The notes below the pieces were generated by a model. It did no database searches, had not been told where the DNA came from, and saw only the letters and a program-made list of their open reading frames with translations. A stretch of DNA of 64,000 nucleotides. Source: G963666705 sp963666705 (GTDB lineage: Bacteria; Pseudomonadota; Alphaproteobacteria; CADEGL01). Location: positions 237,696 through 301,695 of the forward strand of contig CAXXKO010000022.1 of NCBI GenBank assembly GCA_963666705.2, written 5' to 3'. Below are positions 44,052-53,700 of the stretch, one piece after another (the first letter of the stretch is position 1; every line of letters begins with the position of its first letter). Position numbers and translations under genes: made by a program.

Positions 44052-44828
44052 TCAGCCGGCCAGGAGCGCCATGGCCGCGGCGTGCACGCGGCGGTCGCCG
44101 GCGGCGATCACGTGGCCGTCCGAATCGAGGCGCAAGGGCCGCCCACGCCAATCAGTGATGACCCCGCCCGCGCCCTCGACCACCGCCACCAGGGCCATGT
44201 AGTCCTCGGTCTTGAGGCCGGCCTCGACAACGAGGTCCATATGGCCGCTCGCCACCTGGCCGTAGGCGAAGCAGTCGGTGCCCCACCGGGTCATGCCGGC
44301 GGCGCGGCGCAGGCGGTCGAAGGCATCCCGGTCCGCGCCCGTAAACATCTGGGGCGTGGTGGCGCCGAGGGCGGCATTCGCAAGATCGGCGCACGGGCGG
44401 GCTGCCGCGGGTGCGCCGTTGAAGGTGGTCGGCCGTCCCCTGGCGCCCACCCAGCGGTAACCAAGGGCGGGATGATCGATCACGCCGAGCACCGGCCCGC
44501 CCCGGTGAAGGAGGGCGATCAGGGTCCCGAACAGCGGGATGCCCGTGATGAAGGCGGCCGTGCCGTCGATCGGATCCACGACCCAGACATACTCGGCGTC
44601 GCGGCCGGTCGACCCATATTCCTCACCGACGATCCCGTGGGCGGGATAGGCGGCCTCGATGGCCCGCCGGATACCGGTCTCCACCTCACGGTCGGCGATC
44701 GTCACCGGCGTCCCATCCGACTTCTCGTCCACCGCCACCCGGGCCTGGAAATAACGCCGGGCGATGGGACCGCTCTCGTCCGCGAGGCGACCGGCGAAGG
44801 TGACGAACTCGTCGAGCTGGTCTTCCAT
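44052..44828 (-). CDS. hisN: Inositol monophosphatase-family phosphatase, probably histidinol-phosphatase (HisN)
   Basis: A 258-residue member of the lithium-sensitive phosphatase superfamily with the metal motifs G-E-E-Y, V-V-D-P-I-D-G-T-A-A-F and D-L-V-V-E-A-G-L-K-T-E-D-Y. The sequence looks like the HisN type that removes phosphate from histidinol phosphate. It lies 3 bases after the dehydrogenase gene, within the betaine block, so a different phosphatase role (for example on a choline-derived phosphate) cannot be excluded. Confidence 0.75.
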   Translation of the reverse strand: MEDQLDEFVTFAGRLADESGPIARRYFQARVAVDEKSDGTPVTIADREVETGIRRAIEAAYPAHGIVGEEYGSTGRDAEYVWVVDPIDGTAAFITGIPLFGTLIALLHRGGPVLGVIDHPALGYRWVGARGRPTTFNGAPAAARPCADLANAALGATTPQMFTGADRDAFDRLRRAAGMTRWGTDCFAYGQVASGHMDLVVEAGLKTEDYMALVAVVEGAGGVITDWRGRPLRLDSDGHVIAAGDRRVHAAAMALLAG

Positions 44829-44831
44829 GCC

Positions 44832-47276
44832 CTAACCCCTTACCCGTTCCATTCCCGGATCGTAGAGGGCGCGCGTATGAAGGGTCGCCGACACCCGCTC
44901 GGCGGCGACTTCGAGCTCGTAACTGCCAGAGGCGAGGAACTCGTCCGTCACGCCATCGGTGTTTCGCACGTAGCCGTAGCCGATGTTCGCACCGACCGTA
45001 TAGCCCCAACCGCCGGAGCCCAGCCAGCCCACGCGCTCGCCATCGCGATAGATGGTCTCACGTCCGAGGAGGACGACGCCGGGGTCGTCCACGGTGAAGC
45101 AGGCAAGCCGCCGTTGGAGGCTGTCACGGCGCTGGGCCTCGAGCGCCTCGCGGCCCTGGAAAGGCCGGCCCGACCCGAGCTTCGCGGCCCAGCCGAGGCC
45201 GGCCTCGAGCGGCGTATAATCGGGCCCGATATCCGCGCCCCAGGACCGATAGCCCTTCTCGAGCCGCAGGGATTCGATTGCCCGATACCCAGCGTTGTCG
45301 ATACCGAATTCGGAGCCAACCTCCATCACCCGGTCGTAGACGGCGGGGGCGCGATCCACCGGTACGTGAAGCTCCCAGCCAAGCTCCCCCACATAGGTGA
45401 TGCGGAGGGCGTGTACGCGTATATTACCGATCTCAATTTCGCGCACGGTGGCGAAGGGAAAGCCGCCGTTCGACACATCGTCCCCTGTCACCCGCGCCAG
45501 AACCTCGCGCGCGCGCGGCCCCATGAGGGAGAGCACGGCAAAGGTTTCGGTGACGTCGGTCAGCGCGGCCTCCATGCGAGCGGGAATGTTGCACTCGATC
45601 CAATGAAAATCGTGAGTCGCGAAGCCGGTGCCGGTGACGATGTAGAAACTTTCCTCGGCGAGGCGGCTGACGGTCAGGTCGCACTCGATGCCGCCGCGGC
45701 CATTGAGCATCTGGGTATAGATGAGAGAGCCGGGCGGGCACGAGACGTTGTTGGCGCAGACCCACGAAAGCGCCGCGTCCGCATCGCGGCCCACCAGCAT
45801 GAATTTGGCGAAGGAGGTCTGGTCGAACAGCACCACACGCTCGCGGCAGGCGCGGTGCTCCTCGCCCACGGCCGCAAACCAGTTCTGCCGGCCATAGCTG
45901 TACTCGTCACGCGGCGCGGCGCCGGGCGGCGCGAACCAGTTGGCCCGCTCCCACCCCATCTTGGAGCCGAAGCAGGCCCCCGCGGCCCGGAGCCGGCCGT
46001 AGAGCGGCGAGCGCCGGGCCGGGCGCCCACTTTCGTACTCCTCGTGCGGCCAGGCCATGGTGTAGTGCTTGGCGTAGGCTTCGAGCGTACGTGTACGTAC
46101 CCAATCGGCGTCGCGGTGCGGCGGGCCGAAGCGGCGGATATCGACCGGCCACAGATCAACCGGCGCCTCGCCGCCCGCGATCCATTCGGCGAGCGCCCGG
46201 CCGGCCCCGCCGGCGCTCGCGATGCCGAAGGCGTTGAAGCCGCAGCCCACGAAGAATCCGGGCACCTCGGGCGCCTCGCCGAGGATGAAATTGCCGTCCG
46301 GTGTGAAAGCCTCGGGGCCGTTGAGCAGGGTCTTGACGCCGGCTGTGCCGAGGGCGGGCACCCGTTCGAGCGCCTGGGCCATCAGCGGCTCGAAATGGTC
46401 CCAGTCGGACTCGAGCAGGCTGAAGTGGAAGCCTTCGGGGATACCGCCCGTGGCCCAGGGAATCGGATCGGTCTCGTAGCCGCCCATCACCAAGCCGCCG
46501 ACCTCCTCCTTGAAATAGATGAGCCGGTCCGGGTCGCGCAGGGTGGGGAGGTCGCGCGGCACGCCGGGGATCGGCTCGGTCACCATGTACTGGTGCTGGA
46601 CCGATTGCAGCGGTACCTCGGCGCCCACCAGACGGCCGACCTCCCGTGCCCATTGGCCCGCGCAGTTGACCGCGACCTCGCAGGAAATCTCGCCGAGGCT
46701 GGTGGAGACGCCTGCCACACGTCCCTTTTCGAGCCGAATGCCCGTGACGGCGCAATCCTCGATCACGCGCACGCCGCGCGCACGCGCGCCCCTGGCAAGC
46801 GCCTGGGTGGTGTCGGAAGGGTTGGCCTGTCCGTCAGTGGGGAGGAAGGCGGCGGCGGCCACGTCCGAGATGTCCATGAGCGGCCATAGGTCCCGCGCCT
46901 CCCGGGGCGAGATGATCTCCATCTCGAGGCCGAAGCTGCGCGCCGTCGTCGCCTGGCGCTTGATCTCGACCACGCGCTCGGCGTTGCAGGCCAGGCGCAG
47001 GCCGCCGTTGCGCCGCCACCCCGTGGCGAGGCCCGTCTCGGCTTCGAGCCGGTCATAGAGCTCGACGCTGTATTTGAGGAGCTGGGTGATGTTGGCCGAG
47101 GCCCGGAGCTGGCCCACGAGGCCGGCCGCGTGGTGGGTGCTGCCGCTCGTGAGCTTGTGGCGCTCGACCAGCACGACCTCGCCCCAGCCGAGCTCGGCCA
47201 GGTGATAGGCGGTACTGCAACCAATGATGCCGCCGCCGATGACGACCGCGCGGGCGTGGCTCGGGAGGGTGCTCAT
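44832..47276 (-). CDS. FAD-dependent dimethylglycine/sarcosine dehydrogenase-like protein
   Basis: An 814-residue fusion of an N-terminal FAD oxidase domain (V-V-I-G-G-G-I-I-G-C-S-T-A-Y-H-L, then S-G-S-T-H-H-A-A-G-L) with a C-terminal GcvT-like folate domain (from about 430; Y-V-G-E-L-G-W-E-L-H and L-R-L-E-K-G-Y-R-S-W). This is the architecture of dimethylglycine and sarcosine dehydrogenases, which demethylate and load the methyl group onto tetrahydrofolate. ATG 47276 overlaps the kinase-like gene stop as ATGA. It lies in the betaine import cluster, so catabolism of imported betaine is likely. Confidence 0.88.
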   Translation of the reverse strand: MSTLPSHARAVVIGGGIIGCSTAYHLAELGWGEVVLVERHKLTSGSTHHAAGLVGQLRASANITQLLKYSVELYDRLEAETGLATGWRRNGGLRLACNAERVVEIKRQATTARSFGLEMEIISPREARDLWPLMDISDVAAAAFLPTDGQANPSDTTQALARGARARGVRVIEDCAVTGIRLEKGRVAGVSTSLGEISCEVAVNCAGQWAREVGRLVGAEVPLQSVQHQYMVTEPIPGVPRDLPTLRDPDRLIYFKEEVGGLVMGGYETDPIPWATGGIPEGFHFSLLESDWDHFEPLMAQALERVPALGTAGVKTLLNGPEAFTPDGNFILGEAPEVPGFFVGCGFNAFGIASAGGAGRALAEWIAGGEAPVDLWPVDIRRFGPPHRDADWVRTRTLEAYAKHYTMAWPHEEYESGRPARRSPLYGRLRAAGACFGSKMGWERANWFAPPGAAPRDEYSYGRQNWFAAVGEEHRACRERVVLFDQTSFAKFMLVGRDADAALSWVCANNVSCPPGSLIYTQMLNGRGGIECDLTVSRLAEESFYIVTGTGFATHDFHWIECNIPARMEAALTDVTETFAVLSLMGPRAREVLARVTGDDVSNGGFPFATVREIEIGNIRVHALRITYVGELGWELHVPVDRAPAVYDRVMEVGSEFGIDNAGYRAIESLRLEKGYRSWGADIGPDYTPLEAGLGWAAKLGSGRPFQGREALEAQRRDSLQRRLACFTVDDPGVVLLGRETIYRDGERVGWLGSGGWGYTVGANIGYGYVRNTDGVTDEFLASGSYELEVAAERVSATLHTRALYDPGMERVRG

Positions 47277-48148
47277 AGCTGCTCGAACGCGGCCAGCGCG
47301 CGCTCGAAACGGCCCAGGTTCTCGGCCGTATAGGCGGCGTAATCGAAATCGAGCGGGGAATGGATCTCGGAGATCATGCTCCACACCGCCTCGCGCAGGA
47401 GGGAGGCGCACTTCATGGCCGCATAGCGGCGGCGCAGATCGTCCGTCACCCGCACCTCGAAATAGCTCTCCAGCATCCACTCTTCCTGCGCGGGCGAAAG
47501 GCCGTTGTTGGACGCGAGGCCGCCCAGGTCGAAGAGCGGGCTGTTGAAGCCGGCGTAGTCGAAGTCGATGAGCCAGATGCGCACGCCATCGTCGATGAAG
47601 TTGGCGGGCAGGAGGTCGTTGTGCCCGAAGACGAGGGTGATGGGCCCGACCGCCGCCTCGAGCCTCTCGGCAACCGCCAGCAGGCGAGGCAATGCCGGCA
47701 CCATACGCGATTCGTCCTCACGCAAGGTAGCGGCATAATCGCGGATGACGTGGAACACCCAGAACATGAGAGCGGGCCCGCGCAGGTGTTTGGGTACTTC
47801 GCGGTGGCAGCGGGCGATCACCGGCAGGATGCGCGCGAGGCGCGCCGGCTCCCGCACCTCGGGCTCGCCCAGGGTCTCGCCTTCCACGAAGCGCATGACG
47901 AGGGCGCCCGGTGCGTGGAACAGGATTTCGGGCGAGATGCCGGCGGCGTGGGCCGCGCGCGCGGCCGCCAGCTCATGGACGCGCATGATGCCGTGGACGG
48001 GGATATCGTCGCCGATGCGCACGACGAAACGCTCGCCCCGGTCGCGCACCAGGAAATTGGCGTTGGTGATGCCGCCCGGAAGCGGCTCGGGCTCCACCGG
48101 CCCGGACCAGCAGGGAAGCGCCGTGGCCCGCGCTTTCGCCTCGGTCAT
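47273..48148 (-). CDS. Choline/ethanolamine kinase-like phosphotransferase
   Basis: A 291-residue protein kinase-like fold with the APH/choline kinase signatures H-N-D-L-L-P-A-N-F and W-L-I-D-F-D-Y-A-G. ATG 48148 is chosen because AGGGGCAGGC lies upstream; the frame extends 12 more residues. It may phosphorylate choline or a related alcohol. It is 28 bases from the permease and overlaps the dehydrogenase, so it is part of the choline/betaine unit. Confidence 0.8.
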   Translation of the reverse strand: MTEAKARATALPCWSGPVEPEPLPGGITNANFLVRDRGERFVVRIGDDIPVHGIMRVHELAAARAAHAAGISPEILFHAPGALVMRFVEGETLGEPEVREPARLARILPVIARCHREVPKHLRGPALMFWVFHVIRDYAATLREDESRMVPALPRLLAVAERLEAAVGPITLVFGHNDLLPANFIDDGVRIWLIDFDYAGFNSPLFDLGGLASNNGLSPAQEEWMLESYFEVRVTDDLRRRYAAMKCASLLREAVWSMISEIHSPLDFDYAAYTAENLGRFERALAAFEQL

Positions 48149-48176
48149 GCCTGCCCCTTTCGGCCAGCGCGCGGCA

Positions 48177-50180
48177 TCAGGCAATCCCCAGGCGCTTCCT
48201 GCGCCGGTCGCACCAGGCCGCGATCAGGCGGTCGGCGATGATGGCGATGAAGGCGACGCAGAGGCCGGCGACGAGCCCGCGCCCCGTGTCGGCCTTGGTG
48301 AGCGCGATATAGACCTCCTGCCCCAAGTCGCGGGTGCCGACGAGGGCGGTGACGACCAGCATGCTGAGCGCCAGCATGATGGTCTGGTTGATGCCCAGCA
48401 TGATCTCCGGCAAGGCGAGGGGGAGCTGTACCTTCCACAGGATCTGGCGGCGCGTGCAGCCGGCCGCCGTCGCCGCCTCGATGAGGGCGGCGGGCACCTG
48501 GCGGATGCCGTGGTCGGTATAGCGGATGGTCGGGACCAGCGAATAGGCGACGACCGCGATCATGGCCGAGAAGTCGCCCACCCGGAACAGCATGACGACG
48601 GGGATCAGGTAGACGAAGGCGGGCAGGGTCTGGATCGTGTCGATGACCACCTGGACGGCCCGGTGGACGCGGTCGTTGCGCGCGGCGAGCACGCCGATGG
48701 GCATGCCGATCACCGAAGCGATGACCACCGAGATGCCGATCAGGTAGGTCGAGACCATCGCCTTTTCCCAGTTCCCGGTCACGGCGATGAAGCCCGCCAG
48801 CGCGGCGGTGAGCAGCCCCAGGCGCCAGCCGCCGAGGCGGTAGCCGGCGAGCGCCAGCAGGCCCGTCACGGCCGCCCAGGGCAGCGAGACGAGGAAGCGC
48901 TTGAAGGGGATCAGGATATTGATCAGCAGCCAGGCTTTGACCGCGTCGATCGCATCGAAGAAGTTGATGTTGATCCACGAGACGAGGTTGTTCCAGAAGC
49001 TGCCGGTGGTGATGGTCAAGCCCTCGGGATACGTCGCCGCGGCGGGGATGAAGAGGCCGGCGACGGTGGTGAGGACGATGATCGCCAGGCCGGCAACGAG
49101 ATAGGGATGGCGCGCCAGCAGGCCCGCCGCCCTCTCCCCATGCTCGGGCGGGGGCTTGCCGGCGTAGGCCTGGCTCAGCCGGTCGAGGGCGATGGCCAGC
49201 ATGGTGATTGCGATGCCGGCCTCGAACCCCTCGCCGATGGCGAGGCGCCTCAGGGCGTGGAGCACGTCGAAACCGAGGCCGCCAGCGCCGATCATCGAAG
49301 CGATGATGACCATGTTGAGGGACAGCATGATGACCTGGTTGACGCCGACCATGAGGGTGGGGCGGGCCGCCGGGATCATCGCCTTCCACATGAGCTGGCG
49401 CCGCGAGCAGCCGGCCATGCGGCCGAACTCCACGATCTCGGCGGGCACGAGACGCAAGGCCAGCATGGTGCAGCGGACCATGGGTGGGAGGGCGTAGATC
49501 ATGGTCGCCGTCATGGCCGCGACGGGCCCGAAGCCGAACAGGAACAGGATCGGCACCAGATAGGCGAACACGGGCACGGTCTGCATGAGGTCGAGGACGG
49601 GGGCGATGGCGCGGGCGAACCAGCGATGGCGATGCGCCACGACACCGAGCAGTAGGCCGCCCGCGACGCCGAGCGGCACCGCGACCAGGATCGAGGACAG
49701 GGTCACCATGGCGCTCTCCCACCGCCCGAAGACGGCCAGGTAGAGGAACGAGAGGCCGACGAGGAGCGCCAATCCCCGGCCACGAGCCGCATACGCCATC
49801 AGCGCCAGGATGGCGGTCAGGCCGATCCAGGAGAGGGGCGGGATGCGGAGGAACGATTCCCCGCCCAGCGGCAGGCTCGCGCCTTCCGACAGCACCCCCC
49901 GCGCGAACACGAGGAACCAGTTGAGGACCCAGGAGAAGGAGCGCGTAAGCTCCTTGAAGGTGAAGAGGCCGAGGTCGAAATCGTTGATCAGCCACTTCAT
50001 AAAGTCGCTGATCCAGAACTTGAGCGGCACCACCCAGGCCCGTGGATACTGAATCGCCCAGGGCACCACTTCGCCCATAGTAGAGAGCAGGCCGGCCGCC
50101 GCCAGCGCCGCGGCCCAAACGATCAGGCCCGGCCCCGGGGTGCCGAGGCGCGCCACCGCCGTGGAGGAGACGGCGCTCAC
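48177..50180 (-). CDS. proW: Glycine betaine/proline ABC transporter permease (double ProW-like)
   Basis: A 667-residue protein with two permease domains joined head to tail. Each has the E-A-A-type loop (first G-R-M-A-G-C-S-R-R-Q-L-M-W-K, second A-A-T-A-A-G-C-T-R-R-Q-I-L-W-K) and a run of membrane spans. The usual ProW has one domain, so this is a self-sufficient fused pair. GTG start overlaps the proV stop (GTGA). Confidence 0.88.
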   Translation of the reverse strand: MSAVSSTAVARLGTPGPGLIVWAAALAAAGLLSTMGEVVPWAIQYPRAWVVPLKFWISDFMKWLINDFDLGLFTFKELTRSFSWVLNWFLVFARGVLSEGASLPLGGESFLRIPPLSWIGLTAILALMAYAARGRGLALLVGLSFLYLAVFGRWESAMVTLSSILVAVPLGVAGGLLLGVVAHRHRWFARAIAPVLDLMQTVPVFAYLVPILFLFGFGPVAAMTATMIYALPPMVRCTMLALRLVPAEIVEFGRMAGCSRRQLMWKAMIPAARPTLMVGVNQVIMLSLNMVIIASMIGAGGLGFDVLHALRRLAIGEGFEAGIAITMLAIALDRLSQAYAGKPPPEHGERAAGLLARHPYLVAGLAIIVLTTVAGLFIPAAATYPEGLTITTGSFWNNLVSWININFFDAIDAVKAWLLINILIPFKRFLVSLPWAAVTGLLALAGYRLGGWRLGLLTAALAGFIAVTGNWEKAMVSTYLIGISVVIASVIGMPIGVLAARNDRVHRAVQVVIDTIQTLPAFVYLIPVVMLFRVGDFSAMIAVVAYSLVPTIRYTDHGIRQVPAALIEAATAAGCTRRQILWKVQLPLALPEIMLGINQTIMLALSMLVVTALVGTRDLGQEVYIALTKADTGRGLVAGLCVAFIAIIADRLIAAWCDRRRKRLGIA

Positions 50181-51229
50181 CCTTCCTCCGGCCGGGAGAC
50201 GAGCACGCCGAGGACCGCCGCGCGGTCGATCTGGCCGATCACCCGGCCCTCGCCATCGGTCACGGCAAAGGCCACGTCGGCGTCGATGACGCGGGCGGCC
50301 AGCGCCTCGATCTTCGTCTCGGCCGGGATCCGGCCGGCATGGCTCGCGCCGTCCACGACCGGGGCCATCACCGCGCGCGCGGAGAGCACCTTTGGGCGCG
50401 GTATCTCGCGGGTAAACTCGGCGACATGCGCATTGGCCGGCCGCGTCACCAGCGCCTCGGGTGTGCCGATCTGGAGGATGGCGCCATCCTTCATGATGGC
50501 GATGCGGTCGGCGAGGCGTATGGCCTCGTCGAAATCGTGGGTGATGAAGACGATGGTCTTGTGCAAGAGGCTTTGGAGACGCAGGAACTCGTCCTGCATC
50601 TCGCGCCGGATCAGCGGGTCGAGGGCCGAGAAGGGCTCGTCCAACAACCAGATCTCGGGCTCGACCGCGAGGCTACGGGCGATGCCGACGCGCTGCTGCT
50701 GGCCGCCCGAGAGCTCGCGCGGGTAGTAGGCCTCGCGCCCCTTGAGCCCGACGAGCTCGATCATCTCGCGGGCGCGGGCCTCGCGCGCCGCGCGGCCCGC
50801 GCCCTGCACCTCGAGGGGAAAGGCCACGTTGCCGAGCACGTTGCGGTGCGGCAGCAGGGCGAAGTGCTGGAACACCATGCCCATCTTGTGGCGGCGGATC
50901 TCGATAAGCTCTTTGTCCGGGACCTTGAGCAGGTCGCGCCCCTCGAAGACGACCTCGCCGGCGGTCGGCTCGATCAACCGCGACAGACAGCGCACCAGGG
51001 TGGACTTGCCCGAGCCCGAGAGGCCCATGATGACGAAGATCTCACCCTCGCCGACCTCGAGGCTCGCGCCCCGCACGGCGCCGATGACGCCGGCCGCGGC
51101 GAGCTGCTCCCCGCTCGGGTTGCCGCCGTGGTCGGCGAGGCATCGCTCAGCGGCGTCGCCGAACAGTTTCCAGACGCCCTTGCAGCTCAGCTTGGCGGGC
51201 GCGGGCGGTGCCGCCTCCAGGGTCACCAT
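50177..51229 (-). CDS. proV: Glycine betaine/proline ABC transporter ATP-binding protein
   Basis: A 350-residue ATPase with G-L-S-G-S-G-K-S-T (Walker A), E-L-S-G-G-Q-Q-Q-R-V (signature), L-L-D-E-P-F-S-A-L-D (Walker B) and a short C-terminal CBS-like region (about 275-350). It belongs to the ProV/OpuA group. Overlaps the permease gene. A 455-base repeat region separates it from the binding-protein gene. Confidence 0.9.
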   Translation of the reverse strand: MVTLEAAPPAPAKLSCKGVWKLFGDAAERCLADHGGNPSGEQLAAAGVIGAVRGASLEVGEGEIFVIMGLSGSGKSTLVRCLSRLIEPTAGEVVFEGRDLLKVPDKELIEIRRHKMGMVFQHFALLPHRNVLGNVAFPLEVQGAGRAAREARAREMIELVGLKGREAYYPRELSGGQQQRVGIARSLAVEPEIWLLDEPFSALDPLIRREMQDEFLRLQSLLHKTIVFITHDFDEAIRLADRIAIMKDGAILQIGTPEALVTRPANAHVAEFTREIPRPKVLSARAVMAPVVDGASHAGRIPAETKIEALAARVIDADVAFAVTDGEGRVIGQIDRAAVLGVLVSRPEEG

Positions 51230-51684
51230 TCCTCGCCCCCGACTACGCGCGTCGGGATCGACATCGGTAACATCCGCTCATGTCTGAAGAAGCTCGGCCA
51301 TTCATGTGGGGAACAACGCATCACCAATCCCGATTCGCGTCAATCCCGATGTGCGCTCGACCGCGCCACCGGCCCCCCCCCCCCCTCGTCCTTCGGCGAG
51401 CTCAGGATAGGCAGGCTCAGGGTGAGGCCCTCATGCTGAGCCTGTCGAAGTATGGGGGCCGGGGTGGCGGGCTGTCTCAGGGTGAAGTTCGCCAGACCGT
51501 GCCACCGGCCTCGCCCTTCGTCCTTCGACAAAAGCTCAGGATGAGGAGGCTCAGGGTGAGGCTCTCGCTAGAGCGCGCCGGGATTGACATCGGCCATATC
51601 TGCTCATGTCTGAAAAAGCTCGGATACATCGACGCGGCCGGCCGCCGCCGAGCGCCCCAAGTGCCCGGCGGTGGCCACGCAGGA
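51230..51684. repeat. Gene-free repeat-rich spacer between proX and proV
   Basis: Two direct copies of an about 48-base unit (from 51253 and from 51579; both read CGGGAT-GACATCGG ... TCATGTCTGAA ... GCTCGG). Between them are several copies of the TTCG-ACAAGCTCAGGATGAGG/CTCAGGGTGAGG type of short repeat common in alphaproteobacteria, and a run of 13 C (51373-51385). No gene is seen. The proX and proV genes are usually adjacent, so this is an insertion of repeats. Confidence 0.7.
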
Positions 51685-52650
51685 TCAGTGGGTGGAGCAC
51701 TCCGTCCAGGGCTGCCAGGCGCCCTTCTTCCACAGCCAGTCTTCGACCACCCGGTCCACGGGCCTGCCTTCGAGGTCGACCTCGCCGATCATCTCGCCCA
51801 CGGTCTGGTTGTCGATGCGGAACTTGCGCACGGCTTCGTAGGCGCAGGGCCATTTTTCCTCGCCGCCCTTCCAGCCGACTTTCTTGATCCAGCCGCGCGG
51901 CTTGCCGCAGTCATACGCCATGTCCGGGTTGCCCCCCCATCCCGGATCGTCGTAGCAGGCGTCCGAATAGCGCGGGAACTCGATCCACTCGCCCTTGAAC
52001 TTGATGGGCGCCCAGTGCGGGGTGTAGATCCAGCCGAGGAACGGCGCCTTGCGCTCGTAGGCCGACTGCAGCTCGGCGAAGAGCGCCGCGTCGGTGCCGG
52101 CATGCACCACCTCGTAGTCGAGCCCAAGGGCCTCGACGCGCTCGTCGTCGAACCCCGCCCAGGTCACGGGCCCACCGAGGTAGCGGCCCTTGGGCGCGGT
52201 CTCGGGCGCCGAAAACGCCTCGGCGCATCCGTTGAGGGCCTCCCAGTCGGGCAGGCCGGGGCACTTCTCCTTCATGTACGCGGGATACCACCACTCCTCG
52301 ATCGCGACCATGCCGGTCTCGCCGAGATCGACCGTGTTGCCGGTCGCGAGGCTCGCCTCCATGGCCTGCTTGCCGGTCGTCTCCCACATCTCCATGGCGA
52401 TGTGCAGGTCGCCCGATTCGAGGCCGGCGAACTGAGCGATGTAGTCCGCCTGCACGTATTCGATGTTGTAGCCCATCTCCTCCAGCACCCGGCCCATGAT
52501 GTGGGTCGTGATGTACTGGCCGGTCCAGTCATGAATGGTGAGCTTGATCGGGTCCTCGGATTCGGGGTGCCCCGCCACGGCCGGGCCCGACAAGGCGAGA
52601 GCCCCCCCGACCGCACAGGCCGCCACGGCCGCCTTCAACCTGTTCGTCAT
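51685..52650 (-). CDS. proX: Glycine betaine-type substrate-binding protein
   Basis: A 321-residue periplasmic protein. ATG 52650 has GGAGGATTGC just upstream. The N-terminus is a cleavable signal (about 1-26, with A-G-P-A-V-A before the mature G-H-P). The sequence has many tryptophans (D-W-T-G-Q-Y, W-E-T-T-G, W-W-Y-P-A-Y, W-I-Y-T-P-H-W), as in OpuAC/ProX proteins that bind quaternary amines with aromatic cages. Likely glycine betaine or a related choline metabolite. Confidence 0.85.
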   Translation of the reverse strand: MTNRLKAAVAACAVGGALALSGPAVAGHPESEDPIKLTIHDWTGQYITTHIMGRVLEEMGYNIEYVQADYIAQFAGLESGDLHIAMEMWETTGKQAMEASLATGNTVDLGETGMVAIEEWWYPAYMKEKCPGLPDWEALNGCAEAFSAPETAPKGRYLGGPVTWAGFDDERVEALGLDYEVVHAGTDAALFAELQSAYERKAPFLGWIYTPHWAPIKFKGEWIEFPRYSDACYDDPGWGGNPDMAYDCGKPRGWIKKVGWKGGEEKWPCAYEAVRKFRIDNQTVGEMIGEVDLEGRPVDRVVEDWLWKKGAWQPWTECSTH

Positions 52651-52824
52651 TTGCAATCCTCCCTGATCGCAATTCTCGGTTATTTTCATTGGCGAAATCG
52701 GTGGGTGCAGCCTAACCGATGGGAACCAGGTGTCAACGGCGGAGCAAAATTAGTCCACCCGGGCGGAGCAAAACTAGTCCACTTAACGTTATGCGGTACG
52801 CGGTGTTGGGGGGTTGTCCCGGTA

Positions 52825-52903
52825 GTCCATAGGAGGGACCCGCGCTGCTTCGTGTAGCGCTTGCGTTACGCGGAGCGAAGCAGCGTGGGAGGTTCCTGTG
52901 GAC
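52825..52903. repeat. Long imperfect palindrome in the IS21 left end
   Basis: CGCTGCTTCG (52843-52852) and CGAAGCAGCG (52876-52885) pair perfectly. The pairing extends outward (52825-52842 against 52886-52903) with several mismatches. It lies between the istB stop and the left terminal repeats, downstream of istB, so termination of the istAB transcript is the simplest function. Confidence 0.5.
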
Positions 52904-52930
52904 CCACCGGGTCAACCATTGCACCGGCGG

Positions 52931-53700
52931 TCAAGCAGGTATTTTTGGGGATTTCCGCCGTTTTTGGCTTTGGTTGAGACGATAGCTCTCGCCGTTCATT
53001 TCCAGGATATGGACATGGTGGGTGAGGCGGTCCAGCAAAGCCCGGTCAGGCGTTCCGAGCCGAATATCTCCGTCCACTCATCGAACGGCAAGTTGGAGGT
53101 CACCAGGATCGAGCCCCGCTCGTAGCGCTGGCTGAAGACTTCGAACAGCAGCTCGGCGCCGGTCTTCGAGAGCGGCACGAAGCCGAGTTCGTCGATGATC
53201 AGAAGGTGATACTTTGCCAGTTGCTTCTGCAGGCGCAACAGGCGTTTTTCATCCCCGGCCTCCATCAGTTCATGAACCAGGGCAGCGGCCGTGAGGAAGC
53301 CGACGGAGAGCCCCTTTTGGCAGGCCGCCAGACCGAGACCGAGGGCGATATGGGTCTTGCCGGTTCCTGAGTTGCCGAGCGCGATGATATTCTCACGACG
53401 CTCGACGTATTCGCATCGCGCCAACTCCAGAACCAGCATCTTGTCGAGCGATGCGATGGCCTTGAAGTCGAAGCTGTCGAGGCTTTTGACGGCGGGGAAC
53501 CTGGCCTGTCTGATCCGCCGCTCGACCATGCGGCGCTCACGGTCGATCAGTTCCAACTCGGTCAGACGGACAAGATACCGCACATGGTCGGCGCCCTCGG
53601 TGGCGCATTGGCGGGCCAGCTTGTCGTATTCGCGCAGGAACGTCGGCAGTTTCAGGGTCTTGAGGTGATGGGCCAGCAACACTTGCGGCGTATCGGTCAT
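52931..53700 (-). pseudogene. istB: IS21 helper ATPase IstB, frameshifted near 53042
   Basis: A 256-residue IstB if the frame is corrected. Walker A is G-N-S-G-T-G-K-T-H and Walker B L-L-I-I-D-E-L-G-F. The reading is lost at G-S-E-R-L-T-G, where GGGG is expected but GGG is present (53040-53044). The true ending continues A-L-L-D-R-L-T-H-H-V-H-I-L-E to a TGA at 52931-52933. Either the helper ATPase is broken or this is a sequence error. Confidence 0.8.

Noticed and set aside
52651..52740. A riboswitch upstream of the betaine-binding protein
   Set aside because: Only one short hairpin (52697-52720) is visible and the IS21 insertion leaves too little leader for a known riboswitch class.
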